64,000 nt of DNA from assembly GCF_019175285.1 (NCBI RefSeq), contig NC_056522.1:70691369-70755368 (forward strand). The letters run 5' to 3'. Positions 1 to 12,047 of the stretch are shown piece by piece (positions within the stretch are counted from its first letter, which is position 1; each line of letters opens with the position of its first letter). Both the position numbers and the translations under genes were made by a program. This DNA comes from Sceloporus undulatus (taxonomy: Eukaryota; Chordata; Lepidosauria; Squamata; Phrynosomatidae). The notes below the pieces were generated by a model, which saw only the letters and a program-made list of their open reading frames with translations, searched no databases and had not been told where the DNA came from.

Positions 1-1102
1 TCTCACAAACAAGCTTGTAAAATGTGGGCTAGACAAGGCAACTGTTAAGTGGATTTGTAATTGGTTGACCGGCCGAACCCAAAGGGTGCTCAATAATGGC
101 ACCTTTTCATCCTGGAGAGAAGTAACCAGTGGAGTCCCACAGGGCTCTGTCCTTGGCCCAGTACTGTTCAACATCTTTATCAATGACTTGGAGGAAAAAA
201 TTGGGGGAATACTTATCAAATTTGCAGATGACACTAAAGTAGGAGGAATAGCTAATACTCCAGAGGACAGGATCAAAATTCAAAATGACCTGAATAGACT
301 AGAAAGCTGGGCCAGAGCTAACAGAATGAACTTCAACAGGGAGAAATGTAAGGTACTGCACTTAGGGCGAAAAAATGAAATGCACAGATATAGGATGGGA
401 GACACCTGGCTTAAGGAGACAACATGTGAAAGGGATCTAGGAGTCCAAGTAGACCAAAAGTTGAACATGAGTCAACAGTGTGAAGCGGCAGCTAACAAGG
501 CCAATGTGATTTTAGGCTGCATCAATAGAAGTATCGTATCTAGATCCAGGGAAGTAATAGTGCCACTATATTCTGCTCTGGTCAGGCCCCACCTGGAATA
601 TTGTGTCCAGTTCTGGGCGCCACAATTCAAAAAGGACATTGAGAAACGAGCATGTCCAAAGGAGGGCGACTAAAATGGTGAAAGGTCTGGAAACCTTGCC
701 CTATGAGGAACGACTCAGGGAGCTGGGGATGTTTAGCCTGGAGAAGAGAAGGTTAAGAGGTGATATGATAGCCCTATTTAAATACTTGAAGGGATGTCAT
801 ATTGAGGAGGGAGCAAACTTGTTTTCTGCTGCTCCAGAGACTAGGACCCGGAGCAATGGATGCAAGCTGCAGGAAAAGAGATTCCACCTCAACATTAGGA
901 GGAATTTCCTGACAGTAAGGGCTGTTCGACAGTGGAACACACTTCCTAGGAGTGTAGTGGAGTCTCCTTCCTTGGAGGTCTTCAAACAGAGGCTGGATGG
1001 CCATCTGTCAACGATGCTTTGATCTGGATTTCCTGCATGGCAGGGGGTTGGACTGGACGGCCCTTGCGGTCTCTTCCAACTCTATGATTCTATGATTCTA
1101 TG
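1..1102 (+). mobile_element. CR1 LINE, 3' part (continues off the left edge)
   Basis: The reverse transcriptase C-terminal half is read from about 65-673 ([25 protein letters not shown] catalytic box, [20 protein letters not shown]). A second piece in another frame, 603-1022 ([30 protein letters not shown]), shows one frameshift near 645. The element ends in the CR1-type tandem tail TCTATGATTCTATGATTCTA. It is moderately young, as most of the RT remains readable. Confidence 0.93.
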
Positions 1103-1215
1103 CTCAGGTGATTTTGCCAGTTCCTTCCTCTGAAATGTAGCCATCTCCCATCCAAGTATTACCCATAGTCGATCCTGCCTAGCTCCCAAGATCAGATGGG
1201 ATCTGTTGCCTTTAA
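1103..1215 (-). mobile_element. 5S-rRNA-derived SINE fragment
   Basis: The reverse complement of 1137-1200 reads like 5S rRNA (CCCATCTGATCTTGGGAGCT, then AATACTTGGATGGGAGA). Confidence 0.75.
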
Positions 1216-1315
1216 GGCTGTGGAGGGGACGGTGCCCCTTCCTCCAGAAGCAAAGTGCCACTCCTTGTGGCTGGAAGGCCCCCCCCCCCAGCATCTCCTC
1301 CTCACCCCAGACTTG

Positions 1316-1526
1316 GGTGAGTGTGTGTGTGTTGTGTGCCTTCAAGTTGTTTCTGGCAACCCTATCATGGGGTTTCGTTGGTAAGTTTCATCAGAGGGGG
1401 GGTTGCCATTGCCATCCTCTGAGGCTGAGAGACTGTTATTTACCCAAGGTTACCTGGTGGATTTCTGTGGTGTCATGGGGAATTGAACCCTGACCTCCCA
1501 GAGGACTAGTCACAACAAACTTGTTA
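1316..1526 (-). mobile_element. tRNA-derived SINE (BovB-tailed type)
   Basis: Antisense copy: TGTGTGCCTTCAAGTTG (tail), CTATCATGGGGTTTCGTTGG, CCTCTGAGGCTGAGAG, GGGAATTGAACCCTGACCTC (B box). The tail matches the BovB 3' end. Confidence 0.8.
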
Positions 1527-1527
1527 C

Positions 1528-1655
1528 AGGATTTTCTTAGCAAGATTTGTTCAGAGGGGTTTGCCATTGCCTTCTGAGGCTGAGGGAGTGTGATTTTCTC
1601 AAGGTTACCTGGTGGGTTTCTGTTTCAAACCACTACATTACACTGGCTCTTGTCA
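1528..1655 (-). mobile_element. tRNA-derived SINE, partial
   Basis: A second, shorter antisense copy next to the first (AGGATTTTCTTAGCAAGATT to CACTACATTACACTGGCTCT); the tail and part of the head are missing. Confidence 0.75.
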
Positions 1656-2259
1656 GCCATATAGCAAAGTACAGTAACATCCAAAATCCACAAAATAAAG
1701 CCACTGGTTTTGGGGCAGCATCCACACTGCAGAAATAATCCAGTTTATAATTTTCAGTATTAAATACTAGCATTGTGTTTTTATTTCCATTCACATGGAG
1801 CTCGTCTCCATTGTACAGGCATTTGTATAAGCAGCCTTCATTCTTTTCCTGGGATCACTAAACTACATTTGCTAAAGATGTGTAATAAGATTGCTGGTTC
1901 CTCATTTTCACAATCCACCTGTCTTATCAAAAATAGGTGTGCAAATGTCAGTGGTTTGGAGAGTAGGCTGTCTTAGCTCCCTAGGAGACCTCACCATATA
2001 ACAGGCTACTTCCTGATAAGAAAAAAAAAGTACTATGGCTCAAGCAGGGGCAAAATATGGTAAAATTGTCCCCATCCCCACTACAGGGGTCCTCTAATGC
2101 CCATGGCAGTGAAGGAGACAGGAATGCCTTTGCTGAACTTCTTGTTTTCTCAACATCTCCAGATCAGCTACTTCAGTATTAAGGCAGAGGAATTTTCCAT
2201 CTTGTAGGCTACATGTAGTCCTTTTTTTATACAGCACCCATGTCCCTCATTACCACCCT

Positions 2260-2545
2260 TTAAAAAGCAAGGCGGATCTTTTCTGGCAGGCCTTTCCTGA
2301 ATAGACAACTGGCCACCAAAAATCTGAATCTCCTATACCCCTCACTCCCGCCACAGCCACTGCTTTGATCTACTTGTTAATTTTGTTTGTCATTTTAAGG
2401 TATGTTTTAAATTATGAATTTTTAAATTGTATTTTAGGAGGGGTGGGATTTTGGGATACAGGTCTGTATTGTTTTGTGTAAGCTACCCCGGTTGTGTTGC
2501 ACAGAGAGGTGGGATAGAAATAAATGTTTATATTATTAATAATAA
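2260..2545 (+). mobile_element. L2-type LINE 3' end
   Basis: It begins with the L2 C-terminal phrase LFWQAFPE followed by a stop, and ends GGTGGGATAGAAATAAATGT with an (ATT/AAT)n tail. Confidence 0.65.
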
Positions 2546-2579
2546 CTCACTGACACTTATGCATTGAAAGCCTGCTTAC

Positions 2580-2890
2580 ACAAAAATATCTTTGCCTAAT
2601 GGCGAAAGGAAAGCAGGGAAGAGGCCAGCCGAGCCTCCCATGGAAGAGCATCCCAGATGGTGGGAGCAGCCATTGAGAAGACTTTCTCTTATGTCCTCAC
2701 CAAGCAAGCCTGTGATGATGGTGGGATAAAAATCTCTGAAGATCTTAGAGGTCTGCCAGGTTAATATCAGGATATATGATCATTCAGATAACCTGGACCC
2801 AAGATGTATTAGGCTTTATAGGTCATGACCAGCACTTTGAATTGTGCCCAGAAACAAACCAGTAGCAAGCAAAGCTGTTCTAACAAGGCA
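2580..2890 (-). mobile_element. L2-related fragment, antisense
   Basis: GGCTTTATAGGTCATGACCA and TTGTGCCCAGAAAC (about 2811-2855) match the antisense L2 at 21647-21690. The remainder is too diverged to translate. Confidence 0.55.
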
Positions 2891-3193
2891 GTCATATGCT
2901 CCCTATAACTGCTGAATTCTGATTCTGTTGAAGCATGCCCCTGCCAAAAAAGAAAAAGAAAAAAAATACAGTTCCGTGGAATGCAACCTGTACTTCTCTT
3001 TGTTTGCTTAACTACTTTTAAAAATTGCAACCCAGCAAAATTAGCACAAGTTAGTGCATGTGTGACTCAGAAATGCTTATATGTGCTAAGCCTTATGCCC
3101 AAGCAGACTAACTGGTAGAAGGCCTACCTGTTGCCATTTTTAAACAAACACATCTCCTTAAATTTATCTCTCCTGAGACTGTAGTAACCACCA

Positions 3194-3319
3194 GGTTGGT
3201 GCAGTGATCTGAGTGCTGGACTAGGATTCCAGAAAACTAGGGTTCAAATCCCTGCTCGGCCATAGAAACCCACTGAATGATTTTAGGAAAGTCTCACACT
3301 CTCAGCCTAAGAAAAAGAC
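3194..3319 (+). mobile_element. tRNA-derived SINE, first part
   Basis: A tRNA-like head with A-box-like TTGGTGCAGTGATCTGAGTG and B box GGTTCAAATCCC, followed by CATAGAAACCCACTGAATGA and CTCACACTCTCAGCC, the usual squamate SINE body. It is cut by the 3320-4284 element; a few bases continue at 4285-4305. Confidence 0.8.
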
Positions 3320-4284
3320 ATTGGCCCTTATCACATGTGAAACTGGAACTCCAATCCAGAGCCAATTCAAATTGAAGGGTTAGCAGAGTCAATTTGAATC
3401 CAAGGCAATTCACGTGATGAATTATCACATGTGAAGAACGAAATTGTGGTCACTCCTGAGTCAAAGCGGAGCGAGTGCACATTAAATTATCACACTGGTA
3501 CATACCGTGCCAATTCAACAATTAGAATTGGCACCCTTGCGCATGCTCGGTGGGGCTCTGAACGCATTGAGCCCTTTCATGTTTCCGGGGTGAAGAAGGA
3601 AGCCACTTCCTGGTTCCTGCTTCACATGAATGCAACCCTCACACGAAGGGTCACCTCTGTCACCTCCCCCTCCTGCCCCAGATCGCCCCCTCCATTGCTC
3701 CCATCTCAATGCTATGGAATTCTGGGAGTTAGAGTTCCTGTCACCTCTCACTCCAGCCCCAGATCGCCCCCTCCATTGCTGTTATCTCAACGCTATGGAA
3801 TTATGGGAGTTGGAGTTCCTGTCACCTCTCACTCCAGCCTGAGATCGCCCTCTCCATTGCTCTCATCTCTCCCCCCAGCCTCCGATCGCCCCCTCCATTG
3901 TCAGCTACATCCAAACTAATCCTCCGTTTTTGAAGGAGCACCGGAAGCAAATGGAGCAAAATTGCAGTGCCATATCATGGGAAATTTGCCATCTTGGAGG
4001 TTTGGGGGGGTGTACCAGGATGGAAGCAAAATTGCATTCCACACCAGACCAATTCAGATTGAAATCAAAGTGAGCTTGGAAACAATTTTTGTGAATTCGC
4101 TTGTTTCCAAATTCACAAAATTGAGGAGTCACTTCGGATTGACTGTGGATCCGCCTTGGAACGACCCCCCCATATAAAGCAATCATGTGTGATAATGCAT
4201 CACGTTTTAACGTGAATTCGCATGACTGGATCATGAGTGATTCTGGATTTGAGCTGCAAAACCCCTTGTGTGATAAGGGCCAGT
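3320..4284. mobile_element. 965-bp non-autonomous DNA transposon with inverted ends
   Basis: The left end ATTGGCCCTTATCACA and right end TGTGATAAGGGCCAGT are inverted repeats with one mismatch. It carries an 81-bp tandem array and scattered inverted motifs, including ACGTGAATTCGCATGA-like phrases. It has no transposase-like frame. It is inserted in a tRNA-derived SINE. A related copy lies at 56955-57746. Confidence 0.8.
3655..3905 (+). repeat. 81-bp tandem repeat, about three copies
   Basis: AGATCGCCCCCTCCATTGCT recurs at 3680, 3761 and 3842 (last with changes), a period of 81, with a partial unit near 3883. The open frame of 162 codons across it is a by-product. Confidence 0.85.
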
Positions 4285-4320
4285 GATAAACCTCTTCTTA
4301 CTGATGGCAAAAGGAAAGCA

Positions 4321-5592
4321 GGGAGGAGGACAGTGATACAGTTGCCCTAAGCTGAAGCCACGATGAAGGCACATAAAAACAAACAATTTTTATAGTTTGC
4401 AGAAAGACAAGAAAGGAGGGGCAGGGGAGATAAACCTTTTTCAAACCATCAAACTTTTCCCCTTCTGTGTTATGCAATTTATGCCCAACAAAGTCAGCGC
4501 ACACAATTTTTTCTGACTGAGACAGGCTTGCCACTGTTACCTCCCTCCAAATGTAGAGTATCCATGTCGGGTCAATTTATCTTGGGCAGAAAATTCCCAG
4601 AAGAACATCTCCCTTCCCTAGCAGTGAAAACATTACATAACAACAACAACAGAAACACTTCATCATAATAACTTCATATTGGTTGCACTTTCATGAAGCT
4701 TTCAAGATCAGCCATCTTGTCAACCTAGCAACAGCCCTGATCCTTTGTCCTAGCTTTTAAACTTCACTGCTCTACTCTTCCCACTGACACCCTTTATCTC
4801 TCTGGATGGCCAAGCATTCTATTCTTCACACCCCAGTTTAAGCTACTTCTCTGTTTAAAATCTTTTGATATGGACCTTGAAACTGTTGTCACCATGTCCA
4901 TATGTCCTATTTGATCTATGCCTGATCTTGTCTTACTTGTAGAGCTTCATAGGATCCAAGTGCCACATGACCATGCTGCTGGTGTTCCCCCCCCCCTTTT
5001 TTTTTTTTTCCTGAGAGCTCTGAGGCAGGGAAAGGTTCCCCAGGTATAGAAGATTGCATCAAAGCTGCTTCATTGTTGCAGGGGAAACAGCACCTGACAA
5101 ACTTCTCCCTGTCTCTCAGCTATTAGAAAGGAAAACAATTATAGTACTGGAACACACTGTGCTGGTCTTATGATGTTGCAGTGCAAATCACTTGCCTTGG
5201 GGAAAGTGATCAGGCAAATTTCCACATTCCTCAAGTTCAGTTGCTGAATTCTCATGGATAAAACTACTTCCTTGTTAACCCATTTTCCTAAAAGGGTAAT
5301 GCTGAATTTCACACTTGCACCAGCCTCATCTGGAATATTCCCTTGTTTGCTTCATATCTTGTCTTTGATGTCTGGATTCCTTTAGCACAGAAAGAACAGG
5401 CCAAACTACAGAGTATATTCAGGAGCTTGTATTGAAGACATCAGTTTTCTATATCCAAACATTCAATTCAGGAATCTTGTGGGTCTCCAGAAAGTGTGTG
5501 CTGGGGTTTTTGATCTGCATGTCAGAGATAATGTGTTGGAATAGAGGTTTATCCCTTGATCAGATCTTTCCACAGTCACCTTGTGTTTCGCA
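4321..5592. other. Intergenic, nothing recognised
   Basis: No conserved coding frame. The only notable item is a C run followed by a T run at about 4987-5009. Confidence 0.6.
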
Positions 5593-5783
5593 TACAGTTG
5601 TCCCATTCCGGACCTCCCCCCCAGCTGGACCTCAAGTCCCGTTGTTTACTATGGTGGTACAACGTGTTCATGGCCACTAGTTCAGCCACATTGATGCACC
5701 TCTATTAAAAACAATGGGGCTTGCTGTCTGCGGAAGCTCAACTCTGCATATGGTAAGCCTGCAGATAACAATAGCCCACTGTA
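5593..5783. mobile_element. Small TcMar-type MITE with TA ends
   Basis: TACAGTTGTCCCATTCCGG at the left and AGCCCACTGTA at the right form short inverted ends with TA at both borders; 191 bp. Confidence 0.6.
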
Positions 5784-5967
5784 TGATGTTTCTGTCCAAC
5801 TGAACTCGTTCTAGAATTGGGGCTATAGGAAATCCCATATTCTCTCTCTCTCTTTTCTAAGATGGCTGAGGGAAACTATTAGCAATATTTCTCAGACAGA
5901 ACTGCACAGACCCCTATCTGTCACCTTATGTACCCCAAATTAACAATCTGGCAGGAAGGAAAATTTT

Positions 5968-6156
5968 CTTCTTCTTCGTGGTCTCTGCGAATCATACAAA
6001 TGGGTTTCACTGCGCCTGCGCAGTGCTGCTCGGAACCTACTGGAATCACTGGGCAGAGTTAACTCTGCAACATATTGAAACTTTTTGGCGGTAACTCCGC
6101 CCACCCGTTATAAGGCCCCTGCCTTCCCGCTCTTTTCCCCAGTTCCTTTTTTCCGC
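5968..6156 (+). repeat. DIRS left inverted terminal repeat
   Basis: It runs from CTTCTTCTTCGTGGTCTCTG through CACTGCGCCTGCGCAGTGC and TAACTCCGCCCACC to CTCTTTTCCCCAGTTCC. The same sequence is found reverse-complemented at 12059-12235. Confidence 0.9.
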
Positions 6157-6330
6157 CGCGCTAGCTGCTTCAGGGAACTTTTGCTTGCTTTTGCTTGCTT
6201 GGAATCACTTTCGCTTTTTGACCTCGGACTGTATCTTGACCATTCTTTGTCTCCCACCCCTGGTAACTTCGGACTTTCGGACTGTTGACCTCGTTTTCGG
6301 ATTCTCCTCTGGCTTTGACGACTTCGGAAA

Positions 6331-8700
6331 TGCCTGCGCCTTTCAAAAAGTGCGACATTTGCGGGGGCAAGGTGCCCGTCCAGGACCCACACTCCTCCTG
6401 CCTGCTGTGCCTTGGCAAGGACCACGACACCAAGGCCTGCCTGCTTTGCAGATCCCTCTCCTCCCAGGCCCGGAAAAACCGTGAGTCCCGGCTCACTTCG
6501 GCGATCGCCCTGGGGAAGGTGCAAGAGGGAGGTTCGCGGTCGTCTTCTGTCCCACCTTCGGCGCCCCCCCGCCTCATCTTCTCTGGCCAGTGTATCCAGC
6601 GTTGGATCTGGGAGACCCGCCGTTCCCAGCGTGGTGTGTGTCCCGGCCGGGACCCCTTCCACCACCTCCGATGTGGCCCGTGGCTCCAAACCGCCCAGTG
6701 CCACCGACAAACCCTCCAAGCGCCCCCACAAGTCGTCGGGGACTGAGGGTACCGGGCCGACCTCCAAACCGAAGAAGGGATCGGAGGGCTCGCGTCCGAG
6801 GAAGGCCACCAAACCGGAGGTCCACCTTGTATCGCCTTCATCCTCCAAGGCATCCAAGGAATCGTGCCATGCGAAGCCTAAGGACCTGGCTGGGCCTGTG
6901 GAGGGGTCGAAGTCCCCAAGGCCTTCGTCGTCGACAGCGGCTGCTGTCCTCTTGGACCTCCCGGACAACCCGTTCTTCCCAACGGAGGAGCTTCCCAAGT
7001 CTGGGAAGAAGAGGCACCACGACAAGTCCGGTCGTGATCCTGCCCCTAAGAAATCCAAGCACTCCAAGGAGCGGCCCGCCACCGATCCACCGGAGGCGAA
7101 GGAGAAGAAGCGCTCCCCTTCCAAAGAGGCCCGCGCTTCAGTTTCGACAGCTCCCCGCGACCCGGAGCTGACACCGGTAGACCGGGGGACCCCGGTGCCA
7201 GACACTCCACTGCCTCTGTCAACCATGGATTTTCTCCATGGGACGGACGACACCGTTCTTCCTCGCTCTCCGGAGCACCGGTCGCCTTCCCACCCGGCAA
7301 CCGACGACGAGGAAGACCAGCCCCGCGGCCAGGACGTCCTCGACCTCTTTTTCGACACGCAGTCGCGCCGGTACTATGTGTCGGTTTTGGAGGACAGAGC
7401 CTTGAGGGAGTTCACCAGACTGAACCCCCGTCCCGTAGACCGGGCCACCCCGTCCAGATCTGTCCCGACGGTATCGGTCTATGAGAGGTCGCCGTCTCCA
7501 TCTCGCAGACGCTCCCGGTCTTCAGCTGACCTCGCTCCAACCCGCCCGAGATCCCAGGTTCGAGTGACGGACCCTCTCTCCTCCGACCTGGACTCCGAGG
7601 ATGAGCCGCTGCTTCCTTCTGAGGCACCCTCGGACGAGGATGTTCTCTCGGACCCAGCCTCTCCCCAGAGGATGCACAACCCTGAGCCGTCTTCCCCTTC
7701 GGACGACGTCCGGTCCTTCACCGAGCACGTCGTCAAGATGGCGAGGGCCCTCGACATCGAGCTCGCTTCCGCGGAAGACGATGCCGAGGACCCGGTTGAG
7801 CGTCAGGTGCACGGACGGGTGCCTACTCCGCCGTGCCTGCCTCTCCTTCCTTCTCTCCAGACCATTGTGAAGAGGTCCTGGGACTCTCCGGCCACCCTGT
7901 CGGCGCCCTCCCGCAAGGTGGAGTCCCTCTATAGGGTCGCCCCGGCGAGTTGCCCTTGGCTGGCTGACCACCCGAGGCCGAACTCTGCCATCGTCGAGGG
8001 AGCCCAACACAGCTTCGTTCCGAAGTAGGCCACCTCCCCTGTCGACCGGGAGGCGAAGAAGGTGGACGGACTGGCCAAGAAGGCCTACTCGGCGTCAGCT
8101 CTTGGCGTCAAGGCTGCCAACTACACCGCCTGCATGGGGGCCTACATCCAGACCCTCATGGAACGGATCTCCCCCCTCGTCCCGGACGTCCCAGATGACA
8201 TCCAGAGGCAGCTGGTGGAGATCAGGGACGAAGCCCATTCTATTGGAAGCTGGCTCATCACCACTTCCAGGAATGTGGCGGACTGTTCAGGGAGGGCCAT
8301 GTCAGCATCCATGGCACTTCGACGCCACGCCTGGCTGAGGGCCTCCGACCTCAACCCTACGGTCAGGGTGGCCATCGAGGACATGCCGCTCGACGGGACC
8401 GGGCTCTTCCACGCCGAGACCGACGACCGCCTGAACCGCAAGTTCAGGATGAAGGCGGCGGCGAAGAAGCACGGCATGTCCTCAGCACCGGCTTCTCCGT
8501 ACCGGAAGCGTCAGCGCCCGTGGCAGCCGCAAGGTCAGTCACAGGGGACCTTCCCCCGGGATCGGCAGTCCCAGCAGCAGGGCTCCCAGAGACACCGCTT
8601 CCCCTCGCAGTCTTCCTCCTCCTCTGGCCGTCGCAACTTCCCGCCTCGGTACCGCAAGTCCCGCCGGCAGGACACCGACCAGGGGAAGAAGAGAGCCTGA
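6331..8700 (+). pseudogene. DIRS gag-like region (fossil, about two breaks)
   Basis: It starts at ATG 6331 with a Cys/His cluster (CDICGGKV, then a CLLC-type pair), which may bind zinc. It continues into a long Pro/Ser/Lys/Glu-rich, very GC-rich stretch and ends with a basic tail rich in Arg, Gln and Ser. This fits the first open frame of DIRS-type elements. It is broken about twice. A long antisense open frame over the same DNA is a by-product of the GC-rich composition. Confidence 0.7.
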
Positions 8701-8742
8701 AGGGACGCAGCGCGCTTCGTCTCTCCTTCATCCCTCTTCTTT

Positions 8743-10596
8743 TTGGACATTTTGAGGCCTTTTGTTAACACCTGGGCCTCTATAACATCAGACTCGTGGG
8801 TTCTCAACATCGTCCGTAGGGGTTATGCCCTCGAGTTCCAAGAGCTCCCTCCAACTGGAGCCGTCATGTCCACTCCCCCCTCGGACACCCTTCTCGACGA
8901 AGTGCACACCTTGCTTGATAAAGGGGCAATCGGCCCTTCGCCGCCTGATCAATGTCCTCGGGCCTTTTTCTCCAGATACTTCACGGTACCGAAGTCGGAT
9001 GGGGGCATCAGGCCCATCCTGGACTTGAGACAATTGAACTTGTTTCTTGACTACCGTCACTTTCGAATGGTAACTTTGGCTTCCATTCTGCCTCTGCTCC
9101 ATCAGGGTCTGTGGTTCGCGACCGTCGACCTGAAGGACGCCTACTTCCACATCGGGATCCAAGAGTCCCACCGGAGATTCCTCGCCTTTGCTGTCGGCTC
9201 CGACTCGTACCACTACAACGTGCTTCCTTTCGGCTTGGCCACGGCTCCACGAGTCTTCACAAAGTGCATGGCACTGGTGGTGGCATACCTTCATCAGAAG
9301 GGCTTCATGGTCTTTCCCTACCTGGACGACTGGCTGTTTGCAGCCGAATCCCAAGACGAGCTGCAGGAGGCAGTCTCATTCGCCTTGCACCTCTTGGACT
9401 CCCTCAGGCTGGTCGTCAACAGGGAAAAGTCCCACTTCACACCGACCAGACAGGTCAAGTTCATCGGGGCCATCCTCGACTCCAAGAACTGCTTAGCCTT
9501 CCTCCCTCCGGACCGGTTTCAGGCCCTGACAACGTCCCTCAGGCCGTGCATCTCCCACAGAAGGGTGAGAGCCAGAGACGTTCAAGTCGCCCTGGGCCAC
9601 ATGGCATCGACGACATTCGTCACCCCCTGGGCAAGACTTCGTCTTCGACCTCTCCAATCCTGGTTCTTCTCCGTCTTCTCTCCGTTGGAGGACCCTCCCT
9701 CAAAGTGGCTCACGGTACCGAGACCGGTGGCTGCTTCCCTCAGATGGTGGCTAGACAGCTCCAACGTCTGCACCAGGATGCCTTTTCATCAGCCCCAGGC
9801 ACAACTGACTCTGACAACCGATGCATCCCTGGAGGGATGGGGCGCCCACCTGCTCGACCTTGTCGTCAAAGACAGGTGGTCCGCACAGGACAAGCTCCTC
9901 CACATCAACGCTTTGGAGATGCTCGCAGTGGAAAAGGCTTTGAGGTCGTTCGAGTCCGCTGTCTCAGGAAGAGTGGTCCTCTTGAGGACGGACAACACCA
10001 CCGTGAGGTACTACATCAACAAACAAGGTGGTACCAGATCCAGGACCCTGCTCGACCTCACGCTCCGCATCTGGGACTGGTGCATCCAGAGGCGCGTCCT
10101 CCTCCAGGCGATTCACCTTCCCGGGGAGGACAACGAGCTGGCAGATCGCCTCAGCAGATCCCCTTCGGTGTGCCACGAGTGGAGACTCCATCCCGAGACG
10201 GTCAGCGACCTCTTCGATCGGTGGGGAACCCCCCGGATCGACCTCTTCGCGACCAGGTGGAACAGCTACTGTCCCCAGTTCTGCTCCAGGAAGCGATTAG
10301 ACGGATCCCTCGGAGACGCATTCGCTTTCCTCTGGACGGGGGAGCTCCTCTACGCCTTCCCTCCGTTCCCTCTCATCATCAGAGTGGTGTCCAAGATGAC
10401 AACGGACCGCTCGCATGCGATCCTGATCACCCCGTGGTGGCCGAGACAGCCGTGGTTCGCATCCCTTCTTCACCTCTCCAGGAGATGCTTCCTCCGTCTC
10501 AATCCTCGCCCGGACCTGCTGTCGATCCAGGACAGACGAATTCTCCACCCCGACATCGAGAGCCTGCCGCTGGTAGCCTGGAGGATACAGCCCTGA
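8743..10596 (+). mobile_element. DIRS reverse transcriptase / RNase H / methyltransferase-like region
   Basis: An open region of 617 codons. Reverse transcriptase motifs seen: KSDGGIRPILDLRQLN, FATVDLKDAYFHI, LPFGLATAPRVF and the catalytic YLDDW. RNase H motifs follow (TTDASLEGWG, RTDNTTVRYYINKQGG). The last third (RIDLFATRWNSYCPQF, YAFPPFPLIIRV, LITPWWPRQPWF) corresponds to the Dam-methyltransferase-like segment described in DIRS elements. It appears unbroken and overlaps the start of the recombinase region, as is usual in the family. Confidence 0.88.
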
Positions 10597-11615
10597 CTGC
10601 CCTGCCTGAGGCAGTGAGGACGGTGATCCTGGCTGCGAGGAAACCTTCCACCCAGCGGTCTTATGCCCTGAAATGGAAGAGATTTTGCCTCTTCCTTGAC
10701 CAAAAGGGCTTGTCTCCTGCACAGGTGTCCACTCCAGTGGTGCTGGAGTTTTTGATGGCACTTTTGGATGGAGGGCTGTCCCTCACATCCATCAAATGCT
10801 ACCTGTCTGCCATCTGTGCCAAATACCAGTTCGGGGGGAGGGTTTCTTTCTTCAAGGACACCTTGGTGAAGGGGTTCCTGAAGGGTTGTGCCAACCTGTA
10901 TCCTCCTGTGTCGGTACCAACGCCGGCTTGGAGCTTGGAGACGGTACTGTCCGCCCTCCAATCCAAGCCCTTTGAACCGATGGCCACAGCGGACTTGAGA
11001 CTATTGACTTGGAAAACCACTTTTCTTGTGGCCATCACCTCTGCCCGCCGTGCGGGCGAACTCTGTGCTTTACGGAGGGACCAGCCATTCCTGAGGTTCC
11101 ACAAGGACAAAGTGGTCCTCCGTACGGACATCACCTTCTTGCCGAAGGTTGTGTCTGCTTTCCACATGTGCCAGGACATTGTGTTGCCCACTCTCGCATC
11201 CAACCCGACGTCGGATGAGGAGCGACGCCTACACTCTCTTGATGTCAGGAGAGCACTGGCATTTTACCTGGACAGACCTGCTGCCTCCAGTCGGTCCGAG
11301 AGACTTTTCCAATGCTACTCGGAACCGAAGAAAGGGTTGCCTGTGTCTGCGCAGAGGTTCTCCAAATGGGTGGCTGGTACCATCCACCTCTGCTATGAAC
11401 TGTTGGGCAAGCCTCTCCCTGGCAGGGTTCGGTCCCATTCCACAAGGTCAATGGCAGCATCCTCTGCATTCCTGTCGGGGATTCCATTGGAGGATGTCTG
11501 CAAGGCTGCTGTCTGGTCCCAACCTCTGACTTTTATTAAGCACTATAGGTTGGACACCAGGGCCATTCGAGACGCAGCTTTCGGGAGGGCTGTGTTGGTT
11601 TCAGGGTTGCATTGA
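10570..11615 (+). mobile_element. DIRS tyrosine recombinase region
   Basis: About 345 codons of tyrosine recombinase. Seen: an N-terminal SAM-like DNA-binding region (STQRSYALKWKRFCLFLD), the first catalytic Arg in ITSARRAGELCAL, the HxxR box in RSHSTRSMAA, and the nucleophile Tyr in FIKHYRLD. DIRS-type elements use this enzyme, not an integrase, to insert a circular DNA intermediate. It appears unbroken. Confidence 0.88.
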
Positions 11616-11889
11616 TTGCACTACTGATGTTTTGTGTTTACTACACTTGTACAGTTGACACTGTTTACATTTGTTGAATGTTGGTTTGCACAAGTTCTAT
11701 GGGATCGGTCTTGCATGACCTCTGTTCCCTCCTCAGGTTTAGCAACGTTATTGCTATTTGATCTGTGCATGAACAAAAAGACTGACTCTTTTATGGTTCA
11801 AGGTGTTTATTTGTAATAAATATACCTTTGGTTCACCATAGCTTTGGTTTCAGGACACTCCCTCCGCCGCATACCTTAGCTTGTCAGTC

Positions 11890-11990
11890 TAAACCCATTT
11901 GTATGATTCGCAGAGACCACAAAGAAGAAGGACAGGTTGCTTACCTGTAACAGTATTTCTTCGAGTGGTCATCTGCGAATACATACAAAT
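11890..11990 (+). repeat. DIRS internal complementary region
   Basis: Bases 11891-11930 are the reverse complement of the extreme left end (5968-6007) with about one mismatch. The next 60 bases, 11931-11990, are the reverse complement of the extreme right end (12210-12268). The two outer termini are therefore joined here in complement, as expected for the template that lets DIRS elements circularise. Confidence 0.88.
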
Positions 11991-12047
11991 CCCACCCGTC
12001 CGTCCCCTCAGTGTCCTGCTCTCATTGGCTCTCTTTCCATCGCCTGC

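Larger units (their letters stand above)
1656..3193. other. Intergenic, L2 pieces only
   Basis: Apart from the L2 pieces at 2260-2545 and 2580-2890 and the MITE half at about 1712-1750, I see no gene or regulatory signal here. Confidence 0.6.

Noticed and set aside
3194-3270. A tRNA gene
   Set aside because: A- and B-box-like sequences are present but no cloverleaf forms, and the SINE body follows.
3655-3905. A CRISPR-like array
   Set aside because: The units are adjacent 81-bp repeats without spacers, in a vertebrate transposon.
3431-3919. A 162-codon open frame
   Set aside because: It is made by the 81-bp tandem repeat (a multiple of three) inside a non-coding transposon.
6108-7358. A 416-codon open frame antisense to the DIRS gag-like region
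   Set aside because: It mirrors the GC-rich gag-like coding strand, is low-complexity (Gly/Ser/Arg) and shows no domain; a composition by-product.
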